A stretch of 64,000 bases of DNA from Lachnospiraceae bacterium UBA7784 (GTDB lineage: Bacteria > Bacillota > Clostridia > Lachnospirales > Lachnospiraceae), in contig DLDA01000017.1 in assembly GCA_002480925.1 (NCBI GenBank), positions 40,998 through 104,997 of the forward strand, in the 5' to 3' direction. Positions 42,679 to 52,788 of the stretch are shown piece by piece (within the stretch, counting starts at the first letter, position 1; every line of letters starts with the position of its first letter). Made by a program: the position numbers and the translations under genes. The notes beneath the pieces are model-generated. The model saw only the letters and a program-made list of their open reading frames with translations. It made no database searches and had not been told where the DNA came from.

Positions 42679-42713
42679 CTCTCCGGCAGCAAGGCTGCCG
42701 GGGAGTTTTTTTA
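42679..42713 (+). terminator. Terminator of ppdK
   Basis: GC-rich stem CTCCGGCAGC/GCTGCCGGGGAG with one bulged G, loop AAG, then seven T. Confidence 0.88.
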
Positions 42714-42721
42714 TTGGAAGA

Positions 42722-42759
42722 AAGCCGTGGTAAGTATACTGACACGGCTTCTTTTTTTT
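42722..42759 (+). terminator. Second terminator after ppdK, overlapping the next promoter
   Basis: Perfect 8-bp stem AAGCCGTG/CACGGCTT with a 13-base loop, then CTTTTTTTT. Its right arm overlaps the -35 box at 42739-42744. Confidence 0.75.
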
Positions 42760-42767
42760 GCTATAAT
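42739..42767 (+). promoter_or_regulatory. Promoter of the BMP-type sensor gene
   Basis: CTGACA at 42739-42744 and TATAAT at 42762-42767, spacer 17 containing a T-run. Confidence 0.65.
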
Positions 42768-42805
42768 TGAGACAGGTTTTTTAGCTGATCGGGAGGAAGA
42801 AGCCA

Positions 42806-44773
42806 ATGATAGATGATTACAACAGAGCCCTTAGGATTGGGCAGAGAACCTTCAGACGGGATGCATCACGGGGCAGATATCCATATCTGCCGGCCCTTGA
42901 GGATATTGTCTCAACTCAGGATACCAGCGAAGAGCCGGTAGGCCTTATTGAGGTGCCGATTGAGAATATAAAGGGCACCAAGACCAAGGGCAGGACAGAG
43001 GCCTTTGCCAGCGATTTCATGCCGCTGCTTTCAGCCGGGTCTGAGTTCGCGACCAAGTGGTCCAAGCTTTATGATTCCGCAGTCGAGGAGGGCATAAGGG
43101 AGCCTATAAAGGCCTATGAGTACATGAGATCCTTTTATGTGCTCGAGGGTAATAAAAGAGTATCTGTTTCAGCCTTCTTAGGCATTGATACGGTACTTGC
43201 CGATGTGATAAGGCTTGTGCCCAAAAGAAGCGAGGATACGGATAATAAGATATATTTCGAATTCCTGGATTTCTACAGGGTTTGTCCCCTCTATGATATT
43301 TCGTTTTCAAAGGAGGGCGGATACTTAAGGCTTGCCGGCTACTATAATCAGGACCTGAAAAACAAATGGCCTCAGGAGAAGATAGAGGATCTGAGGACAG
43401 ACTACAATGCCTTCCGCAAGGCCTTCAAGAAGGAGGGAGGAGACAGGCTTGATCTTACAACAGGCGATGCCTTCCTTGTATACCTGAGGTTCTATAGTAC
43501 TGACAAGAGCATTATAAGTCTGAATGAAAATGTGCTGATCAGCAGGATAAGAAAGCTCTGGGACGAGTTCCTTGTGACAAGTGATGATGATCCGGTCGAG
43601 CTTGTCGAGCATCCGGAGGAGGTAAAGAAGGGTACCTCAGGAATGAATGCGATCGTCTCGCTCTTCACATCCAGACCGTCATATTCTGCTGATAAGCCCC
43701 TAAAGGTTGCCTTTTTCTATGAGAAACCGGCCAATGTATCGCAGTGGATATACGGACATGAGCTGGGGAGAAACTATGTCGAGGCTCATTACAAGGGAGT
43801 GGTCGTCACAAGGAAATATGATGACTGTGCAACCGATGAGATCCTGCGACAGAGAATAGACGAGGCGGCAGAGGATGGATTTCAGATGATGTTTACCGTA
43901 TCTCCTGTTCAGATGAATGAGACTCTAAAGAGTGCAGTCCATTTCCCGGATATCAAGTTTTTCAACTGCTCGGTGAATCTGTCCCAGAGCGCAGTCCGCA
44001 CCTATTATGGCAGGATGTATGAGGCCAAGTTCCTGATGGGATTTATAGCAGGTACAAGGAACAGGGGACACAGGATAGGCTATCTGGCCAACTATCCTAT
44101 TTACGGAGCCATAGCTGAGATAAATGCATTCGCCATAGGAGCCTCAATGGCCGATCCTGAGTCGGAGATCTATCTGGCCTGGTCCTCGGTAAAGGATTCT
44201 GACTGGAGGGAATATTTCCATGATTGTGATACAGATCTGGCACTGGGACCTGATTTCATAAAGCCGGATGAGGCATCTAGGGAGTTCGGACTTTACAGGC
44301 TTACAGATGACGGAAGCATAGAGAATCTGGCATTTCCTCTCTGGGACTGGGGCAAATACTATCAGCTTATAATAGATCAGGTGCTTGACGGGACCTGGGA
44401 TGACAATCCTGCCCAGGGGGCAAAGGCCTTGAACTACTGGTGGGGGATCTCATCACAGGTAATAGATGTGATCCTCTCGCCACATCTGCCCTATCAGACC
44501 TACAAGCTTGTGGATATAATGAGACAGGCAATGCAGCGTGAGCTGTTAAATCCCTTCTACGGAGAGATCTGGGCTCAGGGTCACAGGAAGATAAAGGGCT
44601 TCGGGACACCGAAGATCTCCAATGAGGAGATACTTACCATGACCTGGCTTAATGATAATATTATCGGAAGTCTCCCGAAGGAGCATGATCTGGTACCGGA
44701 GGTCGAGAAGGCAGTTTCGGTGAGCGGAACACTGGAGACAGATGATTCATTGGGAAAGAAAGGCAGTAAATGA
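42806..44773 (+). CDS. Cytosolic BMP-domain protein with ParB-like N-terminal region
   Basis: A 655-residue protein with no signal peptide, lipobox or membrane segment. Residues about 45-130 (VPIENIKGTKTKGR to FYVLEGNKRVSVSAFLG) resemble a ParB/Srx-type nucleotide-binding fold by motif order. The C-terminal half from about residue 295 (PLKVAFFYEKPANVSQWIYGHELGR) is a BMP/PnrA periplasmic-binding domain, normally found on lipoproteins that bind nucleosides. A binding domain inside the cell suggests a sensor or regulator of nucleosides. It is followed, with 4 bases overlap, by a metallophosphoesterase. The N-terminal assignment is tentative. Confidence 0.75.
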   Translation: MIDDYNRALRIGQRTFRRDASRGRYPYLPALEDIVSTQDTSEEPVGLIEVPIENIKGTKTKGRTEAFASDFMPLLSAGSEFATKWSKLYDSAVEEGIREPIKAYEYMRSFYVLEGNKRVSVSAFLGIDTVLADVIRLVPKRSEDTDNKIYFEFLDFYRVCPLYDISFSKEGGYLRLAGYYNQDLKNKWPQEKIEDLRTDYNAFRKAFKKEGGDRLDLTTGDAFLVYLRFYSTDKSIISLNENVLISRIRKLWDEFLVTSDDDPVELVEHPEEVKKGTSGMNAIVSLFTSRPSYSADKPLKVAFFYEKPANVSQWIYGHELGRNYVEAHYKGVVVTRKYDDCATDEILRQRIDEAAEDGFQMMFTVSPVQMNETLKSAVHFPDIKFFNCSVNLSQSAVRTYYGRMYEAKFLMGFIAGTRNRGHRIGYLANYPIYGAIAEINAFAIGASMADPESEIYLAWSSVKDSDWREYFHDCDTDLALGPDFIKPDEASREFGLYRLTDDGSIENLAFPLWDWGKYYQLIIDQVLDGTWDDNPAQGAKALNYWWGISSQVIDVILSPHLPYQTYKLVDIMRQAMQRELLNPFYGEIWAQGHRKIKGFGTPKISNEEILTMTWLNDNIIGSLPKEHDLVPEVEKAVSVSGTLETDDSLGKKGSK

Positions 44774-45453
44774 AGATACTCGCACTTGCAGATGTAGAGG
44801 ATAAGGCGCTGTGGGATTATTTTGACAAGGAAAGGATAAAGGATGTGGATCTGATCATATCCTGCGGGGATCTAAACCACAGCTATCTCGAATTTATAGA
44901 GACCATGTCCAACTGTCCTCTGCTGTATGTGAGGGGGAATCATGACAGGGGATACAGCCAGAGGCCGCCTCAGGGCTGCATAGATATAGATGACAGGATA
45001 TATGATTTTCACGGACTTCGTATTCTGGGGCTCGGAGGCAGCATGAGATATCATGAGGGCAGTGATATGTATACCGAGCAGGAGATGGCGAATCGGATCA
45101 GGAAGCTGAAGAGAGCCATAGCCCTAAGAAACGGCTTCGACATCTTAGTGACCCATGCGCCGGCGAAGGGATACGGAGATATGGACGATCTTCCGCATCA
45201 TGGCTTTGAATGCTTCAACAGCCTGATCGACCAGTATCATCCCAAATACATGCTTCATGGGCATGTGCATAAGGATTACGGCCATTTTGAGCGCGTGAGG
45301 ATTCATGAAGCAGGGACTAAGATAATAAACTGCTACGACAGGACCTATGTGGATATCTCTGATCAGGATCATCCGGCAAGAGGCAGAACGGGTTCGCTCC
45401 TCTATGATCTCTATACAGGGATGGAAGACAGGCGAAAGAAAAAATATTATTGA
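44770..45453 (+). CDS. Metallophosphoesterase
   Basis: A 227-residue calcineurin-like phosphoesterase. The metal-site motifs are LALADVE (Asp but lacking the usual DxH), SCGDLNHSYL, VRGNHDRGY, VTHAPAKGYGD and LHGHVHKDYG. In the first motif the usual His is Glu, so one metal ligand may differ. It is cytosolic and its start overlaps the BMP-domain gene stop, suggesting a shared pathway, perhaps turnover of a nucleotide that the sensor recognises. The substrate is unknown. Confidence 0.85.
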   Translation: MKILALADVEDKALWDYFDKERIKDVDLIISCGDLNHSYLEFIETMSNCPLLYVRGNHDRGYSQRPPQGCIDIDDRIYDFHGLRILGLGGSMRYHEGSDMYTEQEMANRIRKLKRAIALRNGFDILVTHAPAKGYGDMDDLPHHGFECFNSLIDQYHPKYMLHGHVHKDYGHFERVRIHEAGTKIINCYDRTYVDISDQDHPARGRTGSLLYDLYTGMEDRRKKKYY

Positions 45454-45496
45454 TATATTTCTAAAAAAAGTTATATGGAAACCTTTTATCAGTAGT

Positions 45497-45521
45497 GTTA
45501 GTATATAATGCGTATACTAAC
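45497..45521. promoter_or_regulatory. Inverted-repeat operator over the malQ-glgP promoter
   Basis: Perfect 9-base arms GTTAGTATA/TATACTAAC around TAATGCG. The -10 box TATAAT (45504-45509) lies inside, so a bound dimer would block RNA polymerase. The -35 is weak. The ribosome site AGGAGG follows. Confidence 0.65.
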
Positions 45522-45538
45522 AGGAGGTAATGACGACC

Positions 45539-48500
45539 ATGAGACAGCAGGAACTGAGCAGAGGCGCAGGAATTCTACTTCCGGTCAGCTCCCTACCGTC
45601 ACCATACGGTATAGGGACATTCGGGAAGAGCGCATATGACTTTGTGGATGATCTGGTAGCAGCAGGACAGTCTTACTGGCAGGTACTGCCTATAGGACCG
45701 ACAAGCTTCGGAGACAGTCCATATCAGGCCTTTTCAGCATTTGCAGGCAATCCATATTTTATAGATCTGGATATACTGGCTGATCAGGGACTTTTATCAA
45801 GGGATGAGCTTTCTTCGATAGACTGGGGCTCGAGTGATTCTGATATAGACTATGCCAAGCTTTATAATGAGAGATTTCGTATCTTAAAGAAGGCATATCT
45901 GGCTTTTCTTGGATCACCGGATCAGACTATAAAGGAACAGCGGACTGACTTTGACCAGTTCAAGAAGAGAGAGAGCGGCTGGCTTTCTGATTATTCTCTT
46001 TTCATGGCCTTAAAGGATAAGAACGGTGGAAAGAGCTGGCAGGAATGGGATAAGGATATCAAGACCAGACAGCCAGAGGCGCTTGACTACTACAGAGGTC
46101 TTCTTGCAGAGCAGAGCGACTACTACAGCTTTATCCAGTTCGAGTTTTACAGACAGTGGACCGAGCTTAAGAGATATGCCAACGGTCATGGAATCAGTAT
46201 AATAGGAGATATTCCTATCTATGTGGCACTTGATTCGGCAGATGTATGGTGCAATCCGCTTGATTTCCAGCTTGATGGCGATCTAAAGCCTGTTGAGGTA
46301 GCCGGCTGTCCGCCAGATGCTTTCTCAGACTATGGACAGAAGTGGGGCAATCCTCTCTATAACTGGAAGAAGATGAAGCAGGACGGCTTCACATGGTGGA
46401 AGAAGAGGATGGGAGCCGCAGCAGGTCTCTATGATATAGTAAGGATCGATCATTTCCTCGGAGTCGTTAAATACTACTGTATTCCTGTTGATGGTGACCC
46501 GGTCGACGGACACTATGAGGAGGGACCGGGAAAGGATCTTACTGATGCCATAGATCAGGTCATGAACGGATCAAAGGTCATAGCAGAGGACTTAGGTGTC
46601 CAGATCGATGGAGTGAAGAAGCTTCTCTCACAGACAGGCTATCCCGGCATGAAGATCCTTGAGTTTGCCTTTGATGGCAACAGGAATAATGAATATCTGC
46701 CTCATATGTACGACAGGAACTGTGTGGTCTACAGCGGTACCCATGACAATGAGACCCTTGTCGGATATTTCAAGAGCCTTTCTCCTATGGGATATCAGTA
46801 TCTGCTTGACTACACAGGCTCATCGGATCAGAAGGAGCTGATCACGAATATCCTTAGAATGGCATATATGAGCGTGGCGGATACAGTAGTGATCCAGATG
46901 CAGGATATCCTTGAAAAGGATAACTCAGCAAGGATGAATCTTCCATCCACTATAGGAACTAACTGGAGATGGAGAATGAAGGCAGGAGAGTTTACTCAGG
47001 ACAAGATAAGGAAGCTGCGTAAACTCTCAGACACCTATGCAAGAAATGAGAACAGAAAGGTAAACAAGGAACAGATGGTAGAAGAAACCGCAAAGAAGCT
47101 TTTTGGAAGAGGAATAAGTCAGTGCACGAATGAGGAGCTCTATATCACCCTCCTTCATATTGTAAAGGATATGGCAGAGCAGAGGAAGTCCGATGCAGGA
47201 AAGAAGAAGGTATATTATATTTCCGCAGAGTTCCTTATTGGAAAGCTCCTCTCCAACAATATGTTAAACCTCGGCATCTTCGATCAGGTAAAGAAGGAGC
47301 TTCAGGACAATGGTAAGAGCATATATGATATTGAAGAGGTCGAGAATGAGCCTTCGTTAGGTAACGGCGGACTCGGTCGTCTTGCAGCCTGCTTCCTTGA
47401 TTCAATGGCTTCTATCGGCATTCACGGAGACGGAGTCGGGATCAATTATCATCTTGGACTTTTTAAGCAGGAATTTGCCGGCAATCTCCAGAAGGAGACT
47501 CCTAACCCATGGATCACAAAGGATTCATGGCTTATAGACAGAAAGAAATATTTCGATGTAGAGTTCAGATACCATACAGTACATGCTCATATGTATGATA
47601 TTCCTGTTACAGGATATGAGAACAGGACAAACGAGCTTCATCTGTTTGATATAGACTCTGTAGACGAGCATATCACTGAGGGAGATTCTATTTCCTTCAA
47701 TAAGGACGATATAGAGAAGAATCTGACCCTCTTCCTTTATCCTGATGATTCAGATGACAAGGGAAGGATGCTCCGTATATATCAGGAGTACTTCATGGTA
47801 AGCGCCGGAGCCCAGCTCATCATAGAGGAGTGTCTCGGAAGGGGAAGCAATCTCCATGATCTCTATGACTATGCAGCTATCCAGATCAATGATACGCATC
47901 CGTCAATGGTGATCCCTGAGCTCATCAGACTTCTTGTCCTTCACGGAATAGATGTGGATGAGGCAGTAGACATTGTCACAAAGACATGTGCCTACACCAA
48001 CCATACCATTCTTGCAGAGGCTCTCGAGACCTGGAATTATGACTTCATGAATCAGGTTGTTCCGCAGCTTATGCCTATAATCGCTATCCTTGACGCCAAG
48101 GTAAAGAATACCTACAAGGATAAGTCAGTCTATATCATAGATGACAACAGAAATGTACATATGGCCTTCATGGATATCCATTTCAGCCACAGTGTAAACG
48201 GAGTTGCCTATCTGCATACAGAGATCCTGAAGAACTCGGAGCTTAACAACTTCTACAGGATCTATCCTGACAAGTTCAATAACAAGACCAACGGCATCAC
48301 CTTCAGGAGATGGCTTCTGGACTGTAACCCTGAGCTTTCAGACCTTATCGAGTCAAGGATTGGCTCAGGCTTCAAGAAGGATTCTATGGAGCTTAAGAAG
48401 CTTCTCGATTACAAGGATGATCCGGCAACCCTTGAGGCTCTCCGCTCGATCAAGGTACATAACAAAAAGAAGTTTGCAGACTTCATGAGAAAGACCCAGG

Positions 48501-49330
48501 GCATAGAGCTCGACGGACATTCCATATTCGATGTACAGGTAAAGAGACTTCATGAGTACAAGAGACAGCAGCTCAATGTCCTTTCTCTTATCCATGAGTA
48601 CTTCGAGATCAAGAAGGGCAATCTTCCGAAGAGACCTATCACAGCGATCTTCGGAGCAAAGGCTGCACCGGCCTATACTATAGCAAAGGATATAATCCAT
48701 CTTATCCTTTGCATGCAGCAGATCACTAATAATGATCCTCAGGTAAGTCCTTACCTTAAGGTGGTAATGATAGAGAACTATAATGTGACAAAGGCATCCT
48801 GTGTGATCCCTGCAGCAGATATATCTGAGCAGATCTCCCTTGCATCAAAGGAAGCGTCAGGAACCTCTAACATGAAGTTCATGCTTAACGGAGCCCTTAC
48901 TATAGGTACAATGGACGGAGCAAATGTCGAGATAGCAGATCTTGTAGGAGCTGACAATATCTATACTTTCGGTGAGGATTCACAGACAGTAATTGACAGA
49001 TACGCAAGAGGCGACTACAATTCCAGAAGCTACTACGATAAGGATCCTGTTCTTAAGGAATGTGTGGACTTCATAGTTTCCGATACAGTAAGAAGCGTTG
49101 GCTGCGCAGAGAATCTCGAGAGACTCTACAATGAGCTTCTGAACAAGGACTGGTTCATGACCTTCCCTGATTTCGAGGATTATCTGAAGACCAGAAAGAG
49201 AATGTGGGACGACTTCGAGGACAGAGATGTCTGGGCTAAGAAGTGCCTTATAAATATAGCAAACGCAGGTTTCTTCTCATCTGACCGTACTATAGATCAG
49301 TATGACAAGGAGATCTGGCATTCAAGATAA
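45539..49330 (+). CDS. Fusion of 4-alpha-glucanotransferase and glycogen/maltodextrin phosphorylase
   Basis: A single frame of 1263 residues. The start is taken at ATG 45539, eleven bases after AGGAGG; ATG 45530 is too close. Residues about 1-500 are MalQ ([59 protein letters not shown]). From about 505 to the end is a complete glucan phosphorylase, with [14 protein letters not shown] and the PLP lysine in [12 protein letters not shown] near residue 1113. MalQ rearranges short maltodextrins and the phosphorylase releases glucose 1-phosphate. Linking them should channel oligosaccharides. An operator covers the promoter. Confidence 0.95.
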   Translation: MRQQELSRGAGILLPVSSLPSPYGIGTFGKSAYDFVDDLVAAGQSYWQVLPIGPTSFGDSPYQAFSAFAGNPYFIDLDILADQGLLSRDELSSIDWGSSDSDIDYAKLYNERFRILKKAYLAFLGSPDQTIKEQRTDFDQFKKRESGWLSDYSLFMALKDKNGGKSWQEWDKDIKTRQPEALDYYRGLLAEQSDYYSFIQFEFYRQWTELKRYANGHGISIIGDIPIYVALDSADVWCNPLDFQLDGDLKPVEVAGCPPDAFSDYGQKWGNPLYNWKKMKQDGFTWWKKRMGAAAGLYDIVRIDHFLGVVKYYCIPVDGDPVDGHYEEGPGKDLTDAIDQVMNGSKVIAEDLGVQIDGVKKLLSQTGYPGMKILEFAFDGNRNNEYLPHMYDRNCVVYSGTHDNETLVGYFKSLSPMGYQYLLDYTGSSDQKELITNILRMAYMSVADTVVIQMQDILEKDNSARMNLPSTIGTNWRWRMKAGEFTQDKIRKLRKLSDTYARNENRKVNKEQMVEETAKKLFGRGISQCTNEELYITLLHIVKDMAEQRKSDAGKKKVYYISAEFLIGKLLSNNMLNLGIFDQVKKELQDNGKSIYDIEEVENEPSLGNGGLGRLAACFLDSMASIGIHGDGVGINYHLGLFKQEFAGNLQKETPNPWITKDSWLIDRKKYFDVEFRYHTVHAHMYDIPVTGYENRTNELHLFDIDSVDEHITEGDSISFNKDDIEKNLTLFLYPDDSDDKGRMLRIYQEYFMVSAGAQLIIEECLGRGSNLHDLYDYAAIQINDTHPSMVIPELIRLLVLHGIDVDEAVDIVTKTCAYTNHTILAEALETWNYDFMNQVVPQLMPIIAILDAKVKNTYKDKSVYIIDDNRNVHMAFMDIHFSHSVNGVAYLHTEILKNSELNNFYRIYPDKFNNKTNGITFRRWLLDCNPELSDLIESRIGSGFKKDSMELKKLLDYKDDPATLEALRSIKVHNKKKFADFMRKTQGIELDGHSIFDVQVKRLHEYKRQQLNVLSLIHEYFEIKKGNLPKRPITAIFGAKAAPAYTIAKDIIHLILCMQQITNNDPQVSPYLKVVMIENYNVTKASCVIPAADISEQISLASKEASGTSNMKFMLNGALTIGTMDGANVEIADLVGADNIYTFGEDSQTVIDRYARGDYNSRSYYDKDPVLKECVDFIVSDTVRSVGCAENLERLYNELLNKDWFMTFPDFEDYLKTRKRMWDDFEDRDVWAKKCLINIANAGFFSSDRTIDQYDKEIWHSR

Positions 49331-49366
49331 ACTGATCAGTTGTCTACCGAGTGATATTTGTGTTAA

Positions 49367-49405
49367 AATAGGGATGTTGCCTTCGGGCAGCATTCCTATT
49401 TTTAT
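49367..49405 (+). terminator. Terminator of malQ-glgP
   Basis: A 15-bp stem AATAGGGATGTTGCC/GGCAGCATTCCTATT (two G-U pairs) closed by a TTCG tetraloop, then TTTAT. Confidence 0.92.
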
Positions 49406-49422
49406 ACAGACAGGTGGAACCT

Positions 49423-50952
49423 ATGGAAATACTGATCGTAGATGATGAGGCAATCGAGAGAAAGGGGCTTATAATGCTCCTTAGGAGAGAAAAGCTTGAC
49501 TGCCATATAAGAGAGGCATCAAACGGAAAGCAGGCGCTTTCGCTGCTGTCCGAGACAAGGGCGGATCTGATGCTTACCGATATTAAGATGCCATTCATGG
49601 ATGGACTTGAGCTTACAGAGATCTGTGCCGAGAGGTATCCGGAAATGAAGATGGTGATCTTTTCCGGATACGGTGAGTTCGAGTACGCAAGAAAGGCAAT
49701 GCAAAACGGCATCACCAACTATATACTAAAGCCCGTCGATCCGGCAGAGTTCCATAAGACAATAGAGGGGATAACCAAGCAGATGTATGAGGAAGCACTG
49801 GAGAGTGAAAACCGTAATAAACGCGGTGACTTTATCCTGGAGCATGTCCTTCTTACTCTTGTGAACGGAGTGGATCCGGAGAGCCTCAATGCTTCGATCA
49901 GGAATATACTGCCGGATGACTTTGCCTATGATTACTCTATCATGGTTCTGCTTTCAGCTGATCATGATTTCTTCGGACTTGGAGCCATGAACTTCGGTGA
50001 GGATATGAAGACTGCTCTTGGAAGAGAGTTTACCTATCTGAATATAGATCCTATGAACAGCCTTCTTTTATTCAGTGGAGAAATAAGTGACAGGAGAAGA
50101 CTGGGGAAGGAAATAGCAGCAGCTGTCGAGAAGAGATACGGGACTACGCCATATATTGCCGTATCAGAGCCTCTGCCGGGAGGAAGAGCTAATCTGCGGG
50201 CGCTTTCAAGGAGCTATGAGGATCTGGAGACTCTGATGGAGAACCGTTTCTATCTGCTCGATACCAAGGTATTCATATCAGGAGAGGATGTCGAGGGGAC
50301 TCCGGATCTTAGTGACATAGATTCAGATCTTCTTATGAAGCAGATCAGACAGGATATAAACCTTAAGGATATGGTCGGACTCCGCGAGCACTATGAGAGG
50401 CTCTGTGACAAGTACAGGAAGAATGCAGCCTTTTCCCAGATCTATGTGAAGTTCGTCTTTTCGAACCTGATGAAGGAGATCTATGATGCGCTTCCGAAGG
50501 ACAATCAGGACTCTCTTTCAAGCGATGTGGACAGGCTATATCGTACGACAGATTTTTCAGAGGTGATGAATATCTTAGATAAGGGCATATCCCTTCTGGA
50601 ATCGACCTGCCTGTCAGCTACCAGGACCAATCACAGGGAGATAGATACAGTAAAGAAATATATCTATGAAAACTATGACAGGGAGCTTTCGATAGAGGCA
50701 CTTGCAGAAAAGGTATATATGGCTCCGAGTTATCTGTCACATGTGTTCAAGAAGGAGACAGGCCAGACACTGTCCAAGTTCATAAAGTCTCTCCGTATGG
50801 AGAAGGCAAAGCAGCTCCTTACAGATACACATGAGAAAATAGTAAATATCAGTGCTTCGGTCGGATATCCGAATGTATCCTATTTCTGCAAGAGCTTCAG
50901 GGAATATTACGGAGTAAGTCCGCAGAAATATCGCGATGAAGAGGACAGTTAA
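49423..50952 (+). CDS. YesN-type response regulator (receiver plus AraC DNA-binding domain)
   Basis: A 509-residue regulator, start at ATG 49423 after CAGGTGG. The receiver domain has VDDEAIERKG, phosphorylation Asp in LMLTDIKMPFMDG near residue 55, and the FSGYGEFEYA and LKPVD switch residues. A middle linker of about 250 residues leads to an AraC double helix-turn-helix (IEALAEKVYMAPSYLSHVFKKETG, NISASVGYPNVSYFCKSFREYYGVSPQKY). The cognate kinase gene follows on the next base. The likely target is the sugar ABC operon just downstream. Confidence 0.94.
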   Translation: MEILIVDDEAIERKGLIMLLRREKLDCHIREASNGKQALSLLSETRADLMLTDIKMPFMDGLELTEICAERYPEMKMVIFSGYGEFEYARKAMQNGITNYILKPVDPAEFHKTIEGITKQMYEEALESENRNKRGDFILEHVLLTLVNGVDPESLNASIRNILPDDFAYDYSIMVLLSADHDFFGLGAMNFGEDMKTALGREFTYLNIDPMNSLLLFSGEISDRRRLGKEIAAAVEKRYGTTPYIAVSEPLPGGRANLRALSRSYEDLETLMENRFYLLDTKVFISGEDVEGTPDLSDIDSDLLMKQIRQDINLKDMVGLREHYERLCDKYRKNAAFSQIYVKFVFSNLMKEIYDALPKDNQDSLSSDVDRLYRTTDFSEVMNILDKGISLLESTCLSATRTNHREIDTVKKYIYENYDRELSIEALAEKVYMAPSYLSHVFKKETGQTLSKFIKSLRMEKAKQLLTDTHEKIVNISASVGYPNVSYFCKSFREYYGVSPQKYRDEEDS

Positions 50953-52680
50953 ATGTCACACAGGATCAGAAATCATTTGGGACGCAGGTTCAGGGATCTT
51001 TCTCTAATCAGAAAGATCATGTTTATTTATATTTCTATAAGCGCCCTTCCTATACTGATACTTGGTATAGCTCTGGTAAGTCAGGAGGGCAGAACGCTTC
51101 GCATAAGCGCAAGGAGCGCAGTAAGGCAGACCCTTATGCAGTCAACGGCCCAGATGTTATCAGACATCAGGGTCTATGATAATCTGGCAAATTATGTAGC
51201 CTATAATCAGTCGGTCAGCGATGTATTGAGCAGTAATTATAACGGCAGGAGCTTCGAGCTCTATGAGCAGCTGAATAAGACCGTTGACCCTATTCTTACA
51301 TCACCAACATATTTTTCACATGGGATAAATGGGATTACTATCTATGTAGACAGGGATATTCCAGAGCATGGAGATTCGATCGCTCCGCTTTCATCAATAA
51401 AGGATAAAAAATGGTACAGGGATAACAGGGCAGACTTCGGTGCAGCCTCAGTCATTCTAATAGACAAGAAGGAAGACAAGGTCCGCCTTGTACGTACAAT
51501 GCCTCTGATGGAGCAGAACGGAGTGAATGGCATCCTCTGCCTGGAGCTTGATTATAATGATTTCTTCGGAGAATACAAGGATATATGCGGAAAGGGACAG
51601 GGGCTTTTTGTCTTTAATAAGGATGGAGAGGCCATTTACAGAGCAGGAGAGGCAGGGAAGATAAAAAATTCTGGAGCATATTTCAAAAGGGAAACATATG
51701 ACGGCCATTATATTGTAAAAAGGCGTATCTCAGGGACAGGCCTTACAGCGGCAATTTACACCGGTATAGGATTTTCGCCGGCCCAGCACAAGACAGTGAT
51801 ACTGGCCTTTCTGGCATATATAGCTATAGTAGCATCTACACTATATATTGCATCAGTATTATTCAATCATTATGTGGTAGAGGATATATCTGCCCTTGGA
51901 AAGAACATGGTAGAGGTAGGAAAGGGCAACAGGACCATTACTGTAAAAAGCGACTCAGCCGATGAGATAGGAGATCTGATTCGCGGCTTCGGATCCATGC
52001 TGGATGAGGAAAATGTGCTGATAAAGGAAAACTATGAGAATAAGCTGGCTTTAAGAAAATCTGAAATGAAGGCCCTTCAGGCCCAGATCAACCCGCATTT
52101 TCTCTATAATTCACTTTCTCTTATCAACTGGAAGGCGATAGAGGTAGGGGCAGATGATATATCAAGCATCACGCTGGCTCTGTCCAACTTTTACCGGACA
52201 TCACTTAACAGGGGGAAAAACGTCCTTACAATAGAGAAGGAAATAGAAAACGTAAAGAGCTATATAGCCATCCAGCTCTATATGCATGACAACAGCTTTG
52301 ATACAGTTATAGATATAGATGAGGAGATCCTGCCCTACGAGACCTTAAATCTTATCCTGCAACCGCTTGTGGAAAACGCCATCGATCATGGTATAGATAT
52401 GAAGGAAAGCGGAAGAGGCTATATAAAGATAATAGGCAGGCAGGATCAGGATACGATTGTTCTTACTGTTTCTGATGACGGAGTAGGAATGGATGAGGAA
52501 ACGGCAGAAAAGATCACCACATTCAAGAGTCATGGATACGGACTTGCAAATGTAAATGAGAGGATAAAGCTCTTTTATGGAGAAAAATATGGGGTAAAGG
52601 TAAAGAGCAGGGTCGGTTTTGGGACCATATGTACGATCACTATCCCAAAAATTCACATAAAAGACAAAAATCAAACATAA
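50953..52680 (+). CDS. YesM-type sensor histidine kinase
   Basis: A 575-residue membrane kinase of the LytS/YesM group. Helix one is about residues 22-42 (IMFIYISISALPILILGIAL), an extracellular sensing region follows to about 275, and a second helix (LAFLAYIAIVASTLYIASVLF) leads to a HAMP segment. The phosphoacceptor His is in LQAQINPHFLYNSLSLINW near residue 383; the ATPase part shows LQPLVENAIDHG and DDGVGMDEET with GYGLANVNERI. The sensed ligand is probably an extracellular sugar, by analogy with similar neighbours. Confidence 0.94.
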   Translation: MSHRIRNHLGRRFRDLSLIRKIMFIYISISALPILILGIALVSQEGRTLRISARSAVRQTLMQSTAQMLSDIRVYDNLANYVAYNQSVSDVLSSNYNGRSFELYEQLNKTVDPILTSPTYFSHGINGITIYVDRDIPEHGDSIAPLSSIKDKKWYRDNRADFGAASVILIDKKEDKVRLVRTMPLMEQNGVNGILCLELDYNDFFGEYKDICGKGQGLFVFNKDGEAIYRAGEAGKIKNSGAYFKRETYDGHYIVKRRISGTGLTAAIYTGIGFSPAQHKTVILAFLAYIAIVASTLYIASVLFNHYVVEDISALGKNMVEVGKGNRTITVKSDSADEIGDLIRGFGSMLDEENVLIKENYENKLALRKSEMKALQAQINPHFLYNSLSLINWKAIEVGADDISSITLALSNFYRTSLNRGKNVLTIEKEIENVKSYIAIQLYMHDNSFDTVIDIDEEILPYETLNLILQPLVENAIDHGIDMKESGRGYIKIIGRQDQDTIVLTVSDDGVGMDEETAEKITTFKSHGYGLANVNERIKLFYGEKYGVKVKSRVGFGTICTITIPKIHIKDKNQT

Positions 52681-52697
52681 ATCAAAAAAGAGTAATA

Positions 52698-52726
52698 TTT
52701 ACGTCCTCCCAAATCAACCTTATAAT
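52698..52726 (+). promoter_or_regulatory. Promoter of the sugar-binding protein gene
   Basis: TTTACG at 52698-52703 and TATAAT at 52721-52726, spacer 17, 62 bases before the ATG, with AAGGAGGAA as ribosome site. Confidence 0.65.
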
Positions 52727-52788
52727 ATACATTGTAAACAAAAATTTTCTTAAGCCGGTTATAAAAGGCGAAGAAGGAGGAACAAGAC

